DNA from: Anaerolineae bacterium
GTDB taxonomy: Bacteria > Chloroflexota > Anaerolineae > J102
Direction: 5' to 3'
DNA length: 46,217 nt
Assembly: GCA_027002405.1 (NCBI GenBank)
Contig: JALWZT010000258.1
Coordinates: 1-46,217 of the forward strand
Both the position numbers and the translations under genes were made by a program. Numbering within the stretch: position 1 is the first letter of the stretch; each line of letters begins with the position of its first letter. Below the pieces are notes generated by a model. The model ran no database searches, was not told where the DNA came from, and worked only from the letters and a program-made list of their open reading frames with translations. This document shows, in pieces, positions 6,065 to 15,366 of the stretch.

Positions 6065-8951
6065 AACATCTGTGGAAATCTGCGGTCCCATCTGCGGGTA
6101 TCTGCGTCCCCATTTTCGTCCGTATCGGCGCGCTGCCGTTCGTGGTGCACACATCCCACTGCACACGCATCACCCCCAGGGTGGGTGTGGCCGCGGTGAA
6201 GCCCTGGCCCACGACCACGGTCACGGGCCACAGGTCCGAGACCTGACTCAAGGCCGTGCCGGGTTCCGCGCCTTTGACGCCCACAAACCCATGGGCCCGG
6301 CGCAGATGCCCGCGCACATCATCCACCACCCCCAGGGTATGCAAGGCCTGGACCGCATCCTCGCCCAGACTCAGGGCCGCGGCATCCCGCACAGCCCCTG
6401 CCACCATCGCGCCCGCGGGCAAGGCCTGGATCCAGGCCGCCATGGCTGCACTGGCCTGGGGCGCCTGGCGAGGATCATGGGTATCGAAATGCGCCGATTC
6501 GACAACCCGGCCCGTTGTCGGATCGATCCAAACCAGGTTGTACCCCCGTTGATTGGGGCTCACGTCCACGCCATTGACGAAAATATGCCCAAAATCCCCG
6601 GTATCTTTGCCTGCACTGCGCACGGTGATATGGAACGGACTCTGGACCCCCGTCGCACCTACGGTCATATCCTGGACGCCCAGGGCAGGGTCCTGGTGCG
6701 GGATGAGGCTGGGATCAAAGGAACGATGGGCATGCAGGAGAAGATGGCGAGGAAACCCGTTGCGCGCGGGGGGGAGTTCGAAGGTGAGGGTATGGATGCC
6801 GGGGTCGAGATCGCGATGGGCCAGGTCCTGACCATCCAGGCGCAGGTCCAGGCTCTGGGGACCGGGGGTGTACAGGGTCAACGTAAGGGTGGAGGCATGA
6901 TCGCTGGCCGGAAGCAAAAGCTCCGCATCGGGCCTCACCGCCCATAGAATGGAAGCTCTCCCCCATCGGGCAGGCACGGCCCAACCATCATCGAGATAGG
7001 TAGCCAGCCCCCGGTCCCCAGGGCGCATATCCAGCCGGGTGAGAGGCACGGTTTGGGCCTCGTAGCGGGCCACATCCCCTTCCACCCCTTGCAAGGTCAG
7101 AGGAAAGATGCGCCGAAGGTGGGATTCAAAATCGGGAGGGACCTTATCCCGATGCACCATCACGGTATGGATGTTGAGAAAGGTCAACAAGTCGGGCCCC
7201 AAGGCCCGGGCCCGCTCCAGATCATGAGAAGGCACCTCACGCCCATCCTGCAAGGCCACCACCACACCGATGACGGGGTTTTCCAAAAAATACTGGAACT
7301 TCTGCTCCGGGTTCCGACTGGTGTTGCCCCCCAATAATGGCTTGCCGTGGTATGTCTGCCACCACTGCTCGAACATGATGATCACATCGGATTTGCCGAA
7401 CACATGAAACCCATTGCGCCAACCCACCGGCAGGTCCAACAGGGCATCCTGTCGAGGGTCCGCGACCACCGCCGCATACGCAGGGGGCAGGCGAAAATCC
7501 GAAAGAGGCAGGGGGATGCTGAGATGTTCGAACAAGATCAGCCCGGCCAACAAGCCGGCCCACCCCACGCGGCGGATGGGCGTGCGCGCGCGGGCCAAGA
7601 GGCTCCATCCCCCCAACCCGACCAGCAGACTCAACCCAAGAAAAACCATGACACTGTAGCGGCCGGGATAGCGATTGGCCTGGAAAAAAGGGATTTTGAT
7701 CAGCCAGGCGAAGATGCCGGGGATGCCGGTGGCATACCCCCGCACCCGAATCTGGGGCCCGAGAGCCGCCCAGGTGAAAAATAAAGTGAGTCCGGCCACA
7801 GCCCACACCTGCCAGCGCTTCCGAAAGACCCACAAGCCGATCAGGGTCAGCACCCAAACCCCATAGCCCGGGTAAATATGCTGCCCCTTGTTCACCATGA
7901 ATTGGGAGCCATCAGGCCGGAGCGCGGAATTGTCGCTGAGCTGGCGGATGATGCCCCCAAACAGGGGATGAAGCTGGGTGGGGAAGAAAAAGCCCACCAG
8001 GTCCGCGGAGAAGATATCGGCAAAGCCCCGGCCTTCTACCAGAAAATCGCCGTGCACTCGCATATCGGGCAACATGTTGACCAGATAGGGGACCATGCCG
8101 AGGATGAACATGCCCGCAGCCACAGACGCGGTGATCAAAGGGGCCTTAAGCCCCGCCCCATCCCTGCGAACCAGATGGACACCCACCGCGGCCAAGGTAA
8201 CCCCCGCGATCAACAGGACGCCAAAGGTGCCGTACGTGAGCTCGGCCCAGGTCTGAAAAAGAAGAAAAAGCCCCAGGAAAAACCCCTCCCGCCAGGGGTT
8301 CGAGGTACGGCGCAGGCCCCGCAGGAGATACAGGGCGATAAAAGGCAACCACTGGGAGGACGCGATGTTGAACTGCCCCAAAGCCGCGTAGAACAACTTA
8401 GCCGACGCGAAGGCGTACAAAAGCCCAGCCAGCAGGGCCGCCAGATGGGGTAAGCCCGACCGGGGACGGTCCCCGGGCCAGGGCAGAAGCCGGAAAAACT
8501 GCAACGCCAAAAGATAGGTGCCCAGGCCGGAAAGAACAAAGCTGGAAAGCAGGACCAGATTGCTGGCCAGAATCAGGCTCCACGCGCTTTGCAAGGGGAT
8601 GCTGAGCGCGGCATTGAGCAACGTCAGGGTATAGAAAGCCAGGTTGATGCCGATGGGATGAAACATACTATCCCCTCGGAAGGGGTTATGCACCAGGCCC
8701 GTTTCACCGGCTCGGTCCACCCAACTGGTCTTCACCCACCACAGATTCCAGGCCAACGCGGGATCGTCGATCCCATCCCCGGGGACATGAGTGCGGATGT
8801 GGGCCACCAGGGGCCAGGTCAACCCCAAGGCCAGGAGGCTGAAAAACACCACCACAAGCCCCGCCCGCAGGAAAGGATGGTCCCAAAAGACCCGCTCCCA
8901 AGCCTTGAGATCGGCTGCATGACGTTGATGGGAATTCAGCGATGGCTCCAC
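6054..8951 (-). CDS. Large GT-C-like membrane protein with C-terminal soluble domain
   Basis: A 965-residue protein. The N-terminal half has roughly ten to twelve hydrophobic helices, including FLRAGLVVVFFSLLALGLTW and GLLYAFASAKLFYAALGQ. Its first loop carries an acidic pair (DGIDDPALAWNLWW) of the kind that binds metal and the lipid-linked donor in GT-C enzymes. The C-terminal roughly 400 residues are soluble and beta-rich. Such proteins usually move sugars from polyprenyl-phosphate donors on the outer face; that activity is inferred. The last ~35 codons (from about VMRVQWD) come from repeat DNA: an R2 fragment, CGCAGAT words and the 5951-6064 hairpin. The ancestral stop has therefore been replaced. 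Confidence 0.75.
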   Translation of the reverse strand: MEPSLNSHQRHAADLKAWERVFWDHPFLRAGLVVVFFSLLALGLTWPLVAHIRTHVPGDGIDDPALAWNLWWVKTSWVDRAGETGLVHNPFRGDSMFHPIGINLAFYTLTLLNAALSIPLQSAWSLILASNLVLLSSFVLSGLGTYLLALQFFRLLPWPGDRPRSGLPHLAALLAGLLYAFASAKLFYAALGQFNIASSQWLPFIALYLLRGLRRTSNPWREGFFLGLFLLFQTWAELTYGTFGVLLIAGVTLAAVGVHLVRRDGAGLKAPLITASVAAGMFILGMVPYLVNMLPDMRVHGDFLVEGRGFADIFSADLVGFFFPTQLHPLFGGIIRQLSDNSALRPDGSQFMVNKGQHIYPGYGVWVLTLIGLWVFRKRWQVWAVAGLTLFFTWAALGPQIRVRGYATGIPGIFAWLIKIPFFQANRYPGRYSVMVFLGLSLLVGLGGWSLLARARTPIRRVGWAGLLAGLILFEHLSIPLPLSDFRLPPAYAAVVADPRQDALLDLPVGWRNGFHVFGKSDVIIMFEQWWQTYHGKPLLGGNTSRNPEQKFQYFLENPVIGVVVALQDGREVPSHDLERARALGPDLLTFLNIHTVMVHRDKVPPDFESHLRRIFPLTLQGVEGDVARYEAQTVPLTRLDMRPGDRGLATYLDDGWAVPARWGRASILWAVRPDAELLLPASDHASTLTLTLYTPGPQSLDLRLDGQDLAHRDLDPGIHTLTFELPPARNGFPRHLLLHAHRSFDPSLIPHQDPALGVQDMTVGATGVQSPFHITVRSAGKDTGDFGHIFVNGVDVSPNQRGYNLVWIDPTTGRVVESAHFDTHDPRQAPQASAAMAAWIQALPAGAMVAGAVRDAAALSLGEDAVQALHTLGVVDDVRGHLRRAHGFVGVKGAEPGTALSQVSDLWPVTVVVGQGFTAATPTLGVMRVQWDVCTTNGSAPIRTKMGTQIPADGTADFHRCSSC

Positions 8952-9010
8952 TGCAAAAGGGCTTTCTTCAACACGGAGACACGGAGGACACAGAGAAAAT
9001 CTTCTCCCAA
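8952..9010. repeat. ACACGGAG word array between lspA and the membrane protein
   Basis: About three 8-9-bp words (ACACGGAG, ACACGGAGG, ACACAGAG) at 8970-8996 fill most of this 59-bp spacer. This is a one-arm relative of the hairpin word families seen elsewhere. No terminator-like stem is visible. Confidence 0.5.
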
Positions 9011-9535
9011 TTATCCCATGTGCGGGGTCTGTGCGGTCTGATTACGGCGAGTGCGACGATCTTCCAGCAGGAAATAGAGAATAAGCAGGCCCGTGCCCAG
9101 GACGATGGCCGTATCCGCCAGGTTAAAGGTGGGCCATACCAGGGTATCCGAAGCCCGCACACTGATGAAGTCGATCACCGAACCATAAACCAATCGATCC
9201 CAAAGATTGCCCGCGGCGCCTCCCAACATCATCCCCAGACTCACACTCAGCAGCCAGGAAGCTTCGGCCGCATGCAACGCATAGAGCGCGATAGCGACCA
9301 CGGCCCCCCCGGCGATGAGGGTGAAGAGCGCGGAGCCGCCTTGAAAAAGGCCAAACGCGATGCCTGTGTTGGCGCTGTGGGCAAAACGCAGGTAAGGGTA
9401 AAGCGCGGGCAGAGGTTGGGTTTCGCCATAAAGGGGGATGGTGTTCAACACCCACAACTTGCTCGCGCGATCCAAGGCCACCACGACCAGGGCTACAAAA
9501 AGGGTGAGCAAGGAGAACCAGGTTTTACGGGGCAT
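9011..9535 (-). CDS. lspA: Lipoprotein signal peptidase (signal peptidase II)
   Basis: A 174-residue aspartyl protease of the inner membrane that cleaves the signal peptide of diacylglyceryl-modified prolipoproteins. Four hydrophobic segments are visible. Family motifs are DRASKLWV (residues 22-29), ANTGIAFGLF (55-64), GNLWDRLVYGSVIDFI (109-124) and FNLADT (137-142). Catalytic aspartates are expected at 122 and 141. Length is normal. It starts three bases after the stop of the zinc-finger gene, so the two are probably cotranscribed, as is often seen for dksA/traR-like genes and lspA. The hydrophilic C-terminus (EDRRTRRNQTAQ) is unremarkable. Confidence 0.95.
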   Translation of the reverse strand: MPRKTWFSLLTLFVALVVVALDRASKLWVLNTIPLYGETQPLPALYPYLRFAHSANTGIAFGLFQGGSALFTLIAGGAVVAIALYALHAAEASWLLSVSLGMMLGGAAGNLWDRLVYGSVIDFISVRASDTLVWPTFNLADTAIVLGTGLLILYFLLEDRRTRRNQTAQTPHMG

Positions 9536-9538
9536 GGC

Positions 9539-9925
9539 TTAAATCTCTCCCGTCTCCAAGGCCCGGGGGCCCAAGGGCCGGCCCCCCATGGTTTCCCGCT
9601 GGCGCTGGCACTTCAGGCAGAAGCGCGCATCGGGCAGAGCCTTAAGCCGGGCGAAGTCAATGGGCTCACCGCAATTTTCACAATACCCGTAGGTACCTTG
9701 GTCGAATTTCGCCAGCGCGTGCTCCACCCGTTGCAAACGATGTTGGAGTTGTTTGAGCAACGCCTGGTTACTGGCCTGGTCAAAGGCGGCTGTCGCGTTT
9801 TCGGCCATATGATTGCTAGAGCTGATGCGTCGATAGCGGATGGTAGCCAGATGGTCGATATCCTCTATCAGACGCGAACGCTCTTCTTCAAGCATGCGTT
9901 TCAAACGAGCGTCATCACGAGTCAT
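9539..9925 (-). CDS. DksA/TraR-family C4 zinc-finger protein
   Basis: A 128-residue protein with a long alpha-helical coiled-coil N-terminal part (about 1-75) and a C-terminal C4 zinc finger: Cys82-x2-Cys85 and Cys103-x2-Cys106 in YGYCENCGEPI and ARFCLKCQ. DksA/TraR proteins bind the RNA polymerase secondary channel. Whether this short one binds ppGpp or the polymerase is not known. I chose ATG at 9925; upstream in-frame codons would add residues with no family resemblance and lie upstream of the predicted promoter. No strong Shine-Dalgarno is seen. It probably forms an operon with lspA. Confidence 0.88.
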   Translation of the reverse strand: MTRDDARLKRMLEEERSRLIEDIDHLATIRYRRISSSNHMAENATAAFDQASNQALLKQLQHRLQRVEHALAKFDQGTYGYCENCGEPIDFARLKALPDARFCLKCQRQRETMGGRPLGPRALETGEI

Positions 9926-9960
9926 GATCGTCAAAAAGGAGTGAGAGATGGAACGCCCCC

Positions 9961-9990
9961 ATTTTATCCTTGATCTTCCCCCCTTGGCAA
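9961..9990 (-). promoter_or_regulatory. Predicted promoter of the zinc-finger/lspA operon
   Basis: On the minus strand, TTGCCA (9985-9990) and TAAAAT (9961-9966) are 18 bases apart, giving a transcript start near 9954 and a leader of about 30 bases. Confidence 0.5.
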
Positions 9991-10041
9991 ACCCATGTTT
10001 GAGCGGGGCAGTGCTTTGGAAATAGGGCGTGGCGCCCGTTT

Positions 10042-11505
10042 TCAAAGCATCGGTATCACCACCCCCCACAGGGCGTACAGGGCTAGCAGGAACAATCCCC
10101 CTTCGAGCATCAGCCCCCACGCGAACGGGCTGATCCGGGGCAAAAGACGCGAGGCTACGAGCAGGGCCAGCATCGCGCCCGTTTCCAAAAGCCCCCACTT
10201 ATTCACCTCCCCATGCCATAAACCGATGCCGAGCCACCAAAGCCCCACGGCCGCCACTGCCGCCAGGGCCCAGCGCCTCCCTCCCGCAGAAAACGCGGCC
10301 AGCAATCCTATCCCCACGCCCAGGCTCCACGGCCCCAGCGCAGGAAAAAGATACCGCCCCTGGTGTTGCACAAAGCTCAAGTTATACCAAACGTAAGCCG
10401 CGACCACCGCGGCCCCTTGCACGGCCAGCAGGAGGATCCCCCGGCGTTGCCAGGGCAGCAACCGCCATGCCTTCCTACGCCAGAGCTGCCAGCTCAATCC
10501 GGCCAGGATGAGGACGCTGAACAGGGTCAATGCCATGTAAGCCCGGGCGTCCATAAACGCGCCCATCCATCCGAAGACCCCCCAAAAGGATTGAAAGGTA
10601 AAGGTGATCAAGCGATGAAGATAAGGCCCCCATCCTTCTCGCGCAATCCACGCTTGGGTGCGGGGCTGGCCTGTGACCACCATGGCATGACGCCGCAACC
10701 CCAAAGGGTCCAAAGGACCGTATAAGCTCATATTGCGCAGCCACCAGGGCAGGGGCAAAAGCAACATGGGGAGGAACAGGGCCAATCCTCCCTTAAGCCC
10801 TTGCCAGAGAGCCTCGCGGGACCGCCACGTCTGCCAGGCCCATACCCCTCCGGCCAGAGGCACCAGGAAATAGGTCTGGAACTTGGTAAGCAAAGCCAAT
10901 CCTATCAAAAGCCCCGTCAGCCCCCAGGCCCGAAGGGTGCTTTGTTCCTCCTGCACATGCCCCAATAAGCGCCACACCACCGCCAAGATCATCCCTTCTG
11001 CCAGAGCATCGTTGTTGATGGCGCCGTTCATGGCCACGTGCATGGGCAAAAATGCGGCGAATCCCACAGCCAATACCCCGATTTGCGGGCGAGCAGGGAA
11101 CAGGCGCCGGGCTGTCAGCCACAGCAACCCCAGGCCCATCAGGCCGATCAGCCCGTTGACCCACCGCAGGATATGAACCTGCGTGGTCAAGGGGGCATGC
11201 CGGACAACCAACCACACAGGCACCATCAGCCCATAGTAGAGAGGGGGCTGATGCCCTTCGTAGCGCACCGAGGCGATGGAAAGTTCGGGGGGGAAATGGC
11301 GGGCTTTCAGGGTTTCTAAATAGGCCTGATTGTAATCCCCGGTGCGCAACTGGGCCAGATGCCCGGTGCTGCCCAGGGTAACGATATTGTTGAAGTGCGC
11401 GGGTTCATCGGGCGCTTGCCATATGGGAGTCAACCAGGCATATGCGCTCACCAGGCCCAGATACAGGGCCAGAATCAGAAGGAGCCATCGGTGGTACAGG
11501 GCCAT
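10042..11505 (-). CDS. GT-C-like integral membrane protein (DUF2142/GT39-like)
   Basis: A 487-residue protein, nearly all hydrophobic, with about ten to twelve helices. The first periplasmic loop has PIWQAPDEPAHF and later GHQPPLYYGLMVP, the acidic and QPPLYY features typical of GT-C mannosyl/arabinosyl-type transferases and DUF2142. MNGAINNDALAEG in the middle is shared with the protein encoded at 20936-22642, so the two are paralogues. The likely role is sugar transfer from a polyprenyl-phosphate donor for surface glycans, with substrate unknown. I prefer ATG 11505 to ATG 11514 because the latter overlaps a TATAAT box. The 3' flank contains no recognisable terminator. Confidence 0.78.
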   Translation of the reverse strand: MALYHRWLLLILALYLGLVSAYAWLTPIWQAPDEPAHFNNIVTLGSTGHLAQLRTGDYNQAYLETLKARHFPPELSIASVRYEGHQPPLYYGLMVPVWLVVRHAPLTTQVHILRWVNGLIGLMGLGLLWLTARRLFPARPQIGVLAVGFAAFLPMHVAMNGAINNDALAEGMILAVVWRLLGHVQEEQSTLRAWGLTGLLIGLALLTKFQTYFLVPLAGGVWAWQTWRSREALWQGLKGGLALFLPMLLLPLPWWLRNMSLYGPLDPLGLRRHAMVVTGQPRTQAWIAREGWGPYLHRLITFTFQSFWGVFGWMGAFMDARAYMALTLFSVLILAGLSWQLWRRKAWRLLPWQRRGILLLAVQGAAVVAAYVWYNLSFVQHQGRYLFPALGPWSLGVGIGLLAAFSAGGRRWALAAVAAVGLWWLGIGLWHGEVNKWGLLETGAMLALLVASRLLPRISPFAWGLMLEGGLFLLALYALWGVVIPML

Positions 11506-11512
11506 TCTGCCC

Positions 11513-11542
11513 ATTATACCGGGATTTGAACGACTCTGGAAA
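11513..11542 (-). promoter_or_regulatory. Predicted promoter, possibly giving a leaderless transcript
   Basis: On the minus strand, TATAAT (11513-11518) is preceded after 18 bases by a weak TTTCCA (11537-11542). The seven-base rule puts transcript start at or next to the ATG at 11505. Confidence 0.45.
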
Positions 11543-11942
11543 TAAGCCAGTCACCACGAACGGCAGTTCGCCGATACGAATGAAAACGCCTCGCGGCCAG
11601 GTTGGCGCGGGAAGCCGATTTCGTCAAGCGTCAAACGTCATGCGTCATGATCTGACGTTTCACGTTTTACGTTTGACGCCCGTTGGTGCCTCGCTCAACG
11701 TAGGCCTGGCGATTCTTCCGCAACCGACGATCACGCTATTTTCAAAGCAGTCATCACGAACGGCAGTTCGCCGATACGAATGAAAACGCCTCGCGGCCAG
11801 GGCGGCGTGACTCGTATTCCGTATTGCGTATTGCGTAACGACTGGACGGAATACGGAATACGCAATACGAACCTTTGCCGACTCGCCCAACGTCGGCCTG
11901 GCGATTCTTCCGCAACCGACGATCACGCTATTTTCAAAGCAG
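11541..11942. repeat. R2 repeat, two tandem units (about 200 and 192 bp)
   Basis: Each unit opens AGCAGTCAYCACGAACGGCA, continues with GTTCGCCGATACGAATG and CCTCGCGGCCAGG, has a hairpin core, then a TCAACGTAGGCCTGGCGATT-type 3' part, and ends CTATTTTCAAAGCAG. The cores differ. Unit 1 pairs GCGTCAAACGT with ACGTTTGACGC; unit 2 pairs CGTATTCCGTATTGCG with GGAATACGCAATACG. Both cores are made of 7-bp words. The array sits between divergent genes. Bases 11943-12067 show no other feature than the pckG leader. Confidence 0.85.
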
Positions 11943-12080
11943 GGCTTCGCTCACGACCCCTGTCCCAAAATAGCCTTCCAGACGTCTTCCATGGTAAGAT
12001 AGATGCCACGTATTCCGGGACATTTGCCCATGCCGGCCTATTCAAGATCCCACACATTTTCACAGATAAAGGAGTCTGTC

Positions 12081-14054
12081 ATGTTCCAATTACATCAAGG
12101 CATCGATATCCTGACCGAAATCGGCGGGGTAAAAACGCTGGATCAAGCTTGGGCTATCTTCGAGGAGAACATCGATGCGGAGAATCGGGCCAAACTCGCG
12201 TCGATCCATCATCCAGAGGCATTGCTCACCATTGCCAATGCCATTGCCATGTGCCATCCCGACACGGTCTTCATCCACACCGGCTCGCCCGAAGACAGGC
12301 AGAAGGTGCGAGACATGGCTCTGGAACGCAAAGAAGAAGCGCCTCTCAAGATGCCCGAGCACACGATCCATTTCGATCTTCCTGAAGAACAAGCTCGCAT
12401 CATTGATCGGACTTTTTACATCGTCAATCCCGATGAAGAAGTCAGCGCCCTGGCCCTGAAGATCGCTCGCGATGAAGCCTTCCAGTACATCAAGGAGCAC
12501 ATGACGAACATCATGCAGGGCATGCCCATGCTGGTTGGCTTTTATTCTCGGGGCCCCATTGGTGCGCCTGCGGCCGTCCCCGCGCTGGAGATCACCAGTT
12601 CCGCGTACGTGATGCACAGCGCAGATATCCTGTATCGCACGGTTTATGACCGCTTCGATGAGGAAGCGGAAAGAGTGGGATATATTTTCAAGAACATCCA
12701 TTCCCAGGGACAAAATCGCCCCGAAGACCTGCCCAATGCCCGGGTGTTTATGGACCGGAGCTGGCTCACCACCTTTAGTATGTTCTGTACCTACGCGGGC
12801 AACACCCTTTTGCTCAAAAAGGGCAACCATCGTTTCGCGGTGGACCTGGCCACATACATCAAGCGGGGCAAAGAGCTTTCTGAGCACATGTTCATCACCG
12901 GGATGCGGGGGCCAGGGGAACGCCTCACCTTCTTTGCCGGGGCCGCGCCCTCAGGATGTGGCAAAACCACCACAGCCATGGCAGGGGACGACTTCATTGG
13001 GGATGATCTGGCTCAGATGTGGATCGAGACCTCGGATCACACCCTGCGGGCCATCAACCCGGAAAAGGGGATTTTCGGCATCATCAAAGATGTGAATTGG
13101 GAAAGCGACCCCTATCTGATGACAGCCTTGCGCGAACCCGGAGCCGAAGTCATCTGGTCCAATGTGTTGATTCACGATGGGGTGCCCTATTGGGAAGGCT
13201 GTTGTGACAATCCCCCGGAAGAGGGGATCAACTTCCAGGGCCGCTGGTGGAAGGGCAAAACCGATGACCAGGGAAATCCCATCCCCATGTCCCACCCCAA
13301 TGCTCGAGTCACGGTACCGGGGGAGGCCATCGCGAATTACGATGTGACGCGGGCCGAGGATCCTGGAGGAGTGCCTGTCAAAGTCATCACATACTCGGGA
13401 CGAGATGCCGACACCATGCCGCCGGTCTGGGTGGCTCGCAACGCGGATGAGGGAGTCGTCATCGGCGCCTCCATCATTTCTGCGGCCACGGCCACGGAAA
13501 TCGGGGCGAAAGGGGTACGCCGTCAACCCTGGGCCAATTCGCCTTTCATCCCAGGAGCTTTGGGCGATTACATGCAAGCCCAATTCGAATTCTTCAACTC
13601 CCCCCAATTTACCGATGAAACCCGGCCCATCATGGCAGGGTTGAATTACTTCCTTACCCACGAAGCCCGAGGAGGGCCCGGCAAAGGCCTGTTGGGGGAA
13701 AAGCGGGATGTGCGAGTATGGCTTTCCTGGCTGGAACGGCGAGCCCATGGGGATGTCCAAGCCATCGAAACCCCCATCGGTTACCTCCCCTACTACGATG
13801 ATCTCAAGGCGCTCTTCCGAGACATCATCGATAAGGAGTATCCCCGCTGGCTTTACGACCTGCAATTCTCCTTGTATATTGATAAACTGGTAGGCCGCAT
13901 CGATTTGCAAGAAGAAGCCTACCGCAAGGAAAATCGTATTCCTCCCCGATTGTTCGAAATCTATGATAAGCAGCGCCGGGAACTTCTGGCCCTAAAAGAG
14001 AAATACGGCCCCATCGTCACACCGGATCAGCTCATCGAAGCACAGGGCCAATAA
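12081..14054 (+). CDS. pckG: Phosphoenolpyruvate carboxykinase, GTP-type, divergent
   Basis: A 657-residue cytoplasmic enzyme that interconverts oxaloacetate and PEP with GTP. Family features: GPIGAPAAVPALEITSSAYV (the MGPxGSP/TDSxYV region), a P-loop in APSGCGKTTTAM (about 288-299) matching the family PSACGKT motif, GDDLAQMW (kinase-2), AINPEKGIFG and GASIISAATATEIGAKG. The usual GRRPAGVPLVYE segment reads SGRDADTMPPVWVARN, so the enzyme is divergent. The ATG is chosen because AAAGGAG ends six bases upstream; longer in-frame starts lack a ribosome site. It is convergent with ino1 across a 70-bp spacer. GTP use is inferred from the family; nucleotide preference should be treated as likely, not certain. 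Confidence 0.88.
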   Translation: MFQLHQGIDILTEIGGVKTLDQAWAIFEENIDAENRAKLASIHHPEALLTIANAIAMCHPDTVFIHTGSPEDRQKVRDMALERKEEAPLKMPEHTIHFDLPEEQARIIDRTFYIVNPDEEVSALALKIARDEAFQYIKEHMTNIMQGMPMLVGFYSRGPIGAPAAVPALEITSSAYVMHSADILYRTVYDRFDEEAERVGYIFKNIHSQGQNRPEDLPNARVFMDRSWLTTFSMFCTYAGNTLLLKKGNHRFAVDLATYIKRGKELSEHMFITGMRGPGERLTFFAGAAPSGCGKTTTAMAGDDFIGDDLAQMWIETSDHTLRAINPEKGIFGIIKDVNWESDPYLMTALREPGAEVIWSNVLIHDGVPYWEGCCDNPPEEGINFQGRWWKGKTDDQGNPIPMSHPNARVTVPGEAIANYDVTRAEDPGGVPVKVITYSGRDADTMPPVWVARNADEGVVIGASIISAATATEIGAKGVRRQPWANSPFIPGALGDYMQAQFEFFNSPQFTDETRPIMAGLNYFLTHEARGGPGKGLLGEKRDVRVWLSWLERRAHGDVQAIETPIGYLPYYDDLKALFRDIIDKEYPRWLYDLQFSLYIDKLVGRIDLQEEAYRKENRIPPRLFEIYDKQRRELLALKEKYGPIVTPDQLIEAQGQ

Positions 14055-14064
14055 GGTGAAAGCA

Positions 14065-14090
14065 AGGCCGGGGGCCAAGTCCCCCGGCCT
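14065..14090. terminator. Hairpin between convergent pckG and ino1
   Basis: A perfect 10-bp stem AGGCCGGGGG/CCCCCGGCCT with a 6-base loop lies between two convergent stop codons. There is no T-run, so termination may be factor-assisted or bidirectional. It resembles the first hairpin of the REP arrays. Confidence 0.6.
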
Positions 14091-14123
14091 CACATTGTCT
14101 CGGTACTCAAACGCGAAGCCTCC

Positions 14124-15272
14124 TCACGCCCAGGCCGGAGCAGGCTCAAGCTCCCTTGAGGCTTCGACAGCGGGCATCGCGGGCAGGGTTTCGTTATCGC
14201 GGCCGGCAATGAAATCTTCTAACTTCTTGCGGGCCTCGTCATCGGTAAATTGCACGGGCGGGGATTTTTTGAAATAGGCACTGGGTGCCACCAAGGCTCC
14301 CTTCAGGCCTCGATCCAGCCCCAGTTTGGCGCATCGCACCGCGTCGATGATCACCCCGGCGCTGTTGGGGCTGTCCCACACCTCCAGCTTCAGTTCGATG
14401 TTCAAAGGCACGTTGCCAAAGGTGGTGCCTTCGATGCGGATATGGGCCCATTTGCGGTCTTGCAGCCAGGGCACATAGTCGCTGGGCCCCACATGGATAT
14501 TTTCCGGGGGGAGTTCCGATTCGGTGAGCTGGCTGGTTACGGCCTGGGTTTTGGAGATCTTCTTGCTTTCCAGGCGGGAGCGTTCCAACATGTTCAGGAA
14601 ATCGGTGTTTCCGCCAAAGTTCAATTGATACGTGCGGTCAATGCGCACCCCGCGATTCTCGAACAAGCGAGTGAGGATGCGATGGGTGATGGTCGCGCCC
14701 ACCTGGCTTTTGATGTCGTCGCCGATGAGGGGCAAACCCGCGTCATAGAAACGCTGCCGCCAGGCCGGATCGCTGGCGATGAACACGGGCATGGCATTGA
14801 CCACCGCCACGCCGGCTTCCAAGGCCTGTTCCATGTACCAGCGCACAGCCTGCTCACTGCCCACGGGCAGATAGTTGATCAACACATCCGCGCCGCTTTC
14901 GCGCAAGACCCGGGCCACATCCACCGGCTCCTCGGGCGATTCCTCAATGACCTGGCGCAGATAATAACCCAAACCATCCATGGTGGGCCCGCGCATCACT
15001 TCCACGCCCAGATAGGGAGGTTGATGGAACACATAGGTGTTGTTTTGCCCGGCGAAGATGGCCTGGGACAGGTCTTTGCCCACTTTATCCGCGTCCACAT
15101 CAAACGCGGCCACGAATTCGACATCTCGGATGTGATATCCGCCCAGATTCACATGCATGAGGCCGGGAATGAAATCATCATCCTCGGCATCCTGATAGTA
15201 ATAAACACCTTGCACGAGAGAGGAGGCGCAGTTGCCTACGCCAACGATGGCGACACGGACTTTGTCTGACAT
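14124..15272 (-). CDS. ino1: myo-Inositol-1-phosphate synthase (actinobacterial/archaeal type)
   Basis: A 382-residue enzyme that converts glucose 6-phosphate to 1L-myo-inositol 1-phosphate using bound NAD. It begins [19 protein letters not shown] (Rossmann glycine loop, about 6-24), then [61 protein letters not shown] and [12 protein letters not shown]. These are hallmarks of the short inositol-phosphate synthases of actinobacteria and archaea. AAGGAG lies eight bases before the ATG. It is a single-gene unit, convergent with pckG. The product could feed phosphatidylinositol or other inositol-containing lipids or solutes; none of those later genes is visible here. Confidence 0.93.
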   Translation of the reverse strand: MSDKVRVAIVGVGNCASSLVQGVYYYQDAEDDDFIPGLMHVNLGGYHIRDVEFVAAFDVDADKVGKDLSQAIFAGQNNTYVFHQPPYLGVEVMRGPTMDGLGYYLRQVIEESPEEPVDVARVLRESGADVLINYLPVGSEQAVRWYMEQALEAGVAVVNAMPVFIASDPAWRQRFYDAGLPLIGDDIKSQVGATITHRILTRLFENRGVRIDRTYQLNFGGNTDFLNMLERSRLESKKISKTQAVTSQLTESELPPENIHVGPSDYVPWLQDRKWAHIRIEGTTFGNVPLNIELKLEVWDSPNSAGVIIDAVRCAKLGLDRGLKGALVAPSAYFKKSPPVQFTDDEARKKLEDFIAGRDNETLPAMPAVEASRELEPAPAWA

Positions 15273-15366
15273 GAGAGGAACTCCTTATGTAAAAAGATGG
15301 AAGGAGGAGAAAGAAAGAGCATGCAGGTTTGCAAGGGGCAAGGGGTCACGGGGTGTGTCCCGGACA

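Noticed and set aside
11541-11942. R2 units as integron attC sites
   Set aside because: RYYYAAC-like words (GCTCAAC, GCCCAAC) occur, but the matching GTTRRRY partner is not at the right place, no integrase is present, and units are tandem without cassettes.
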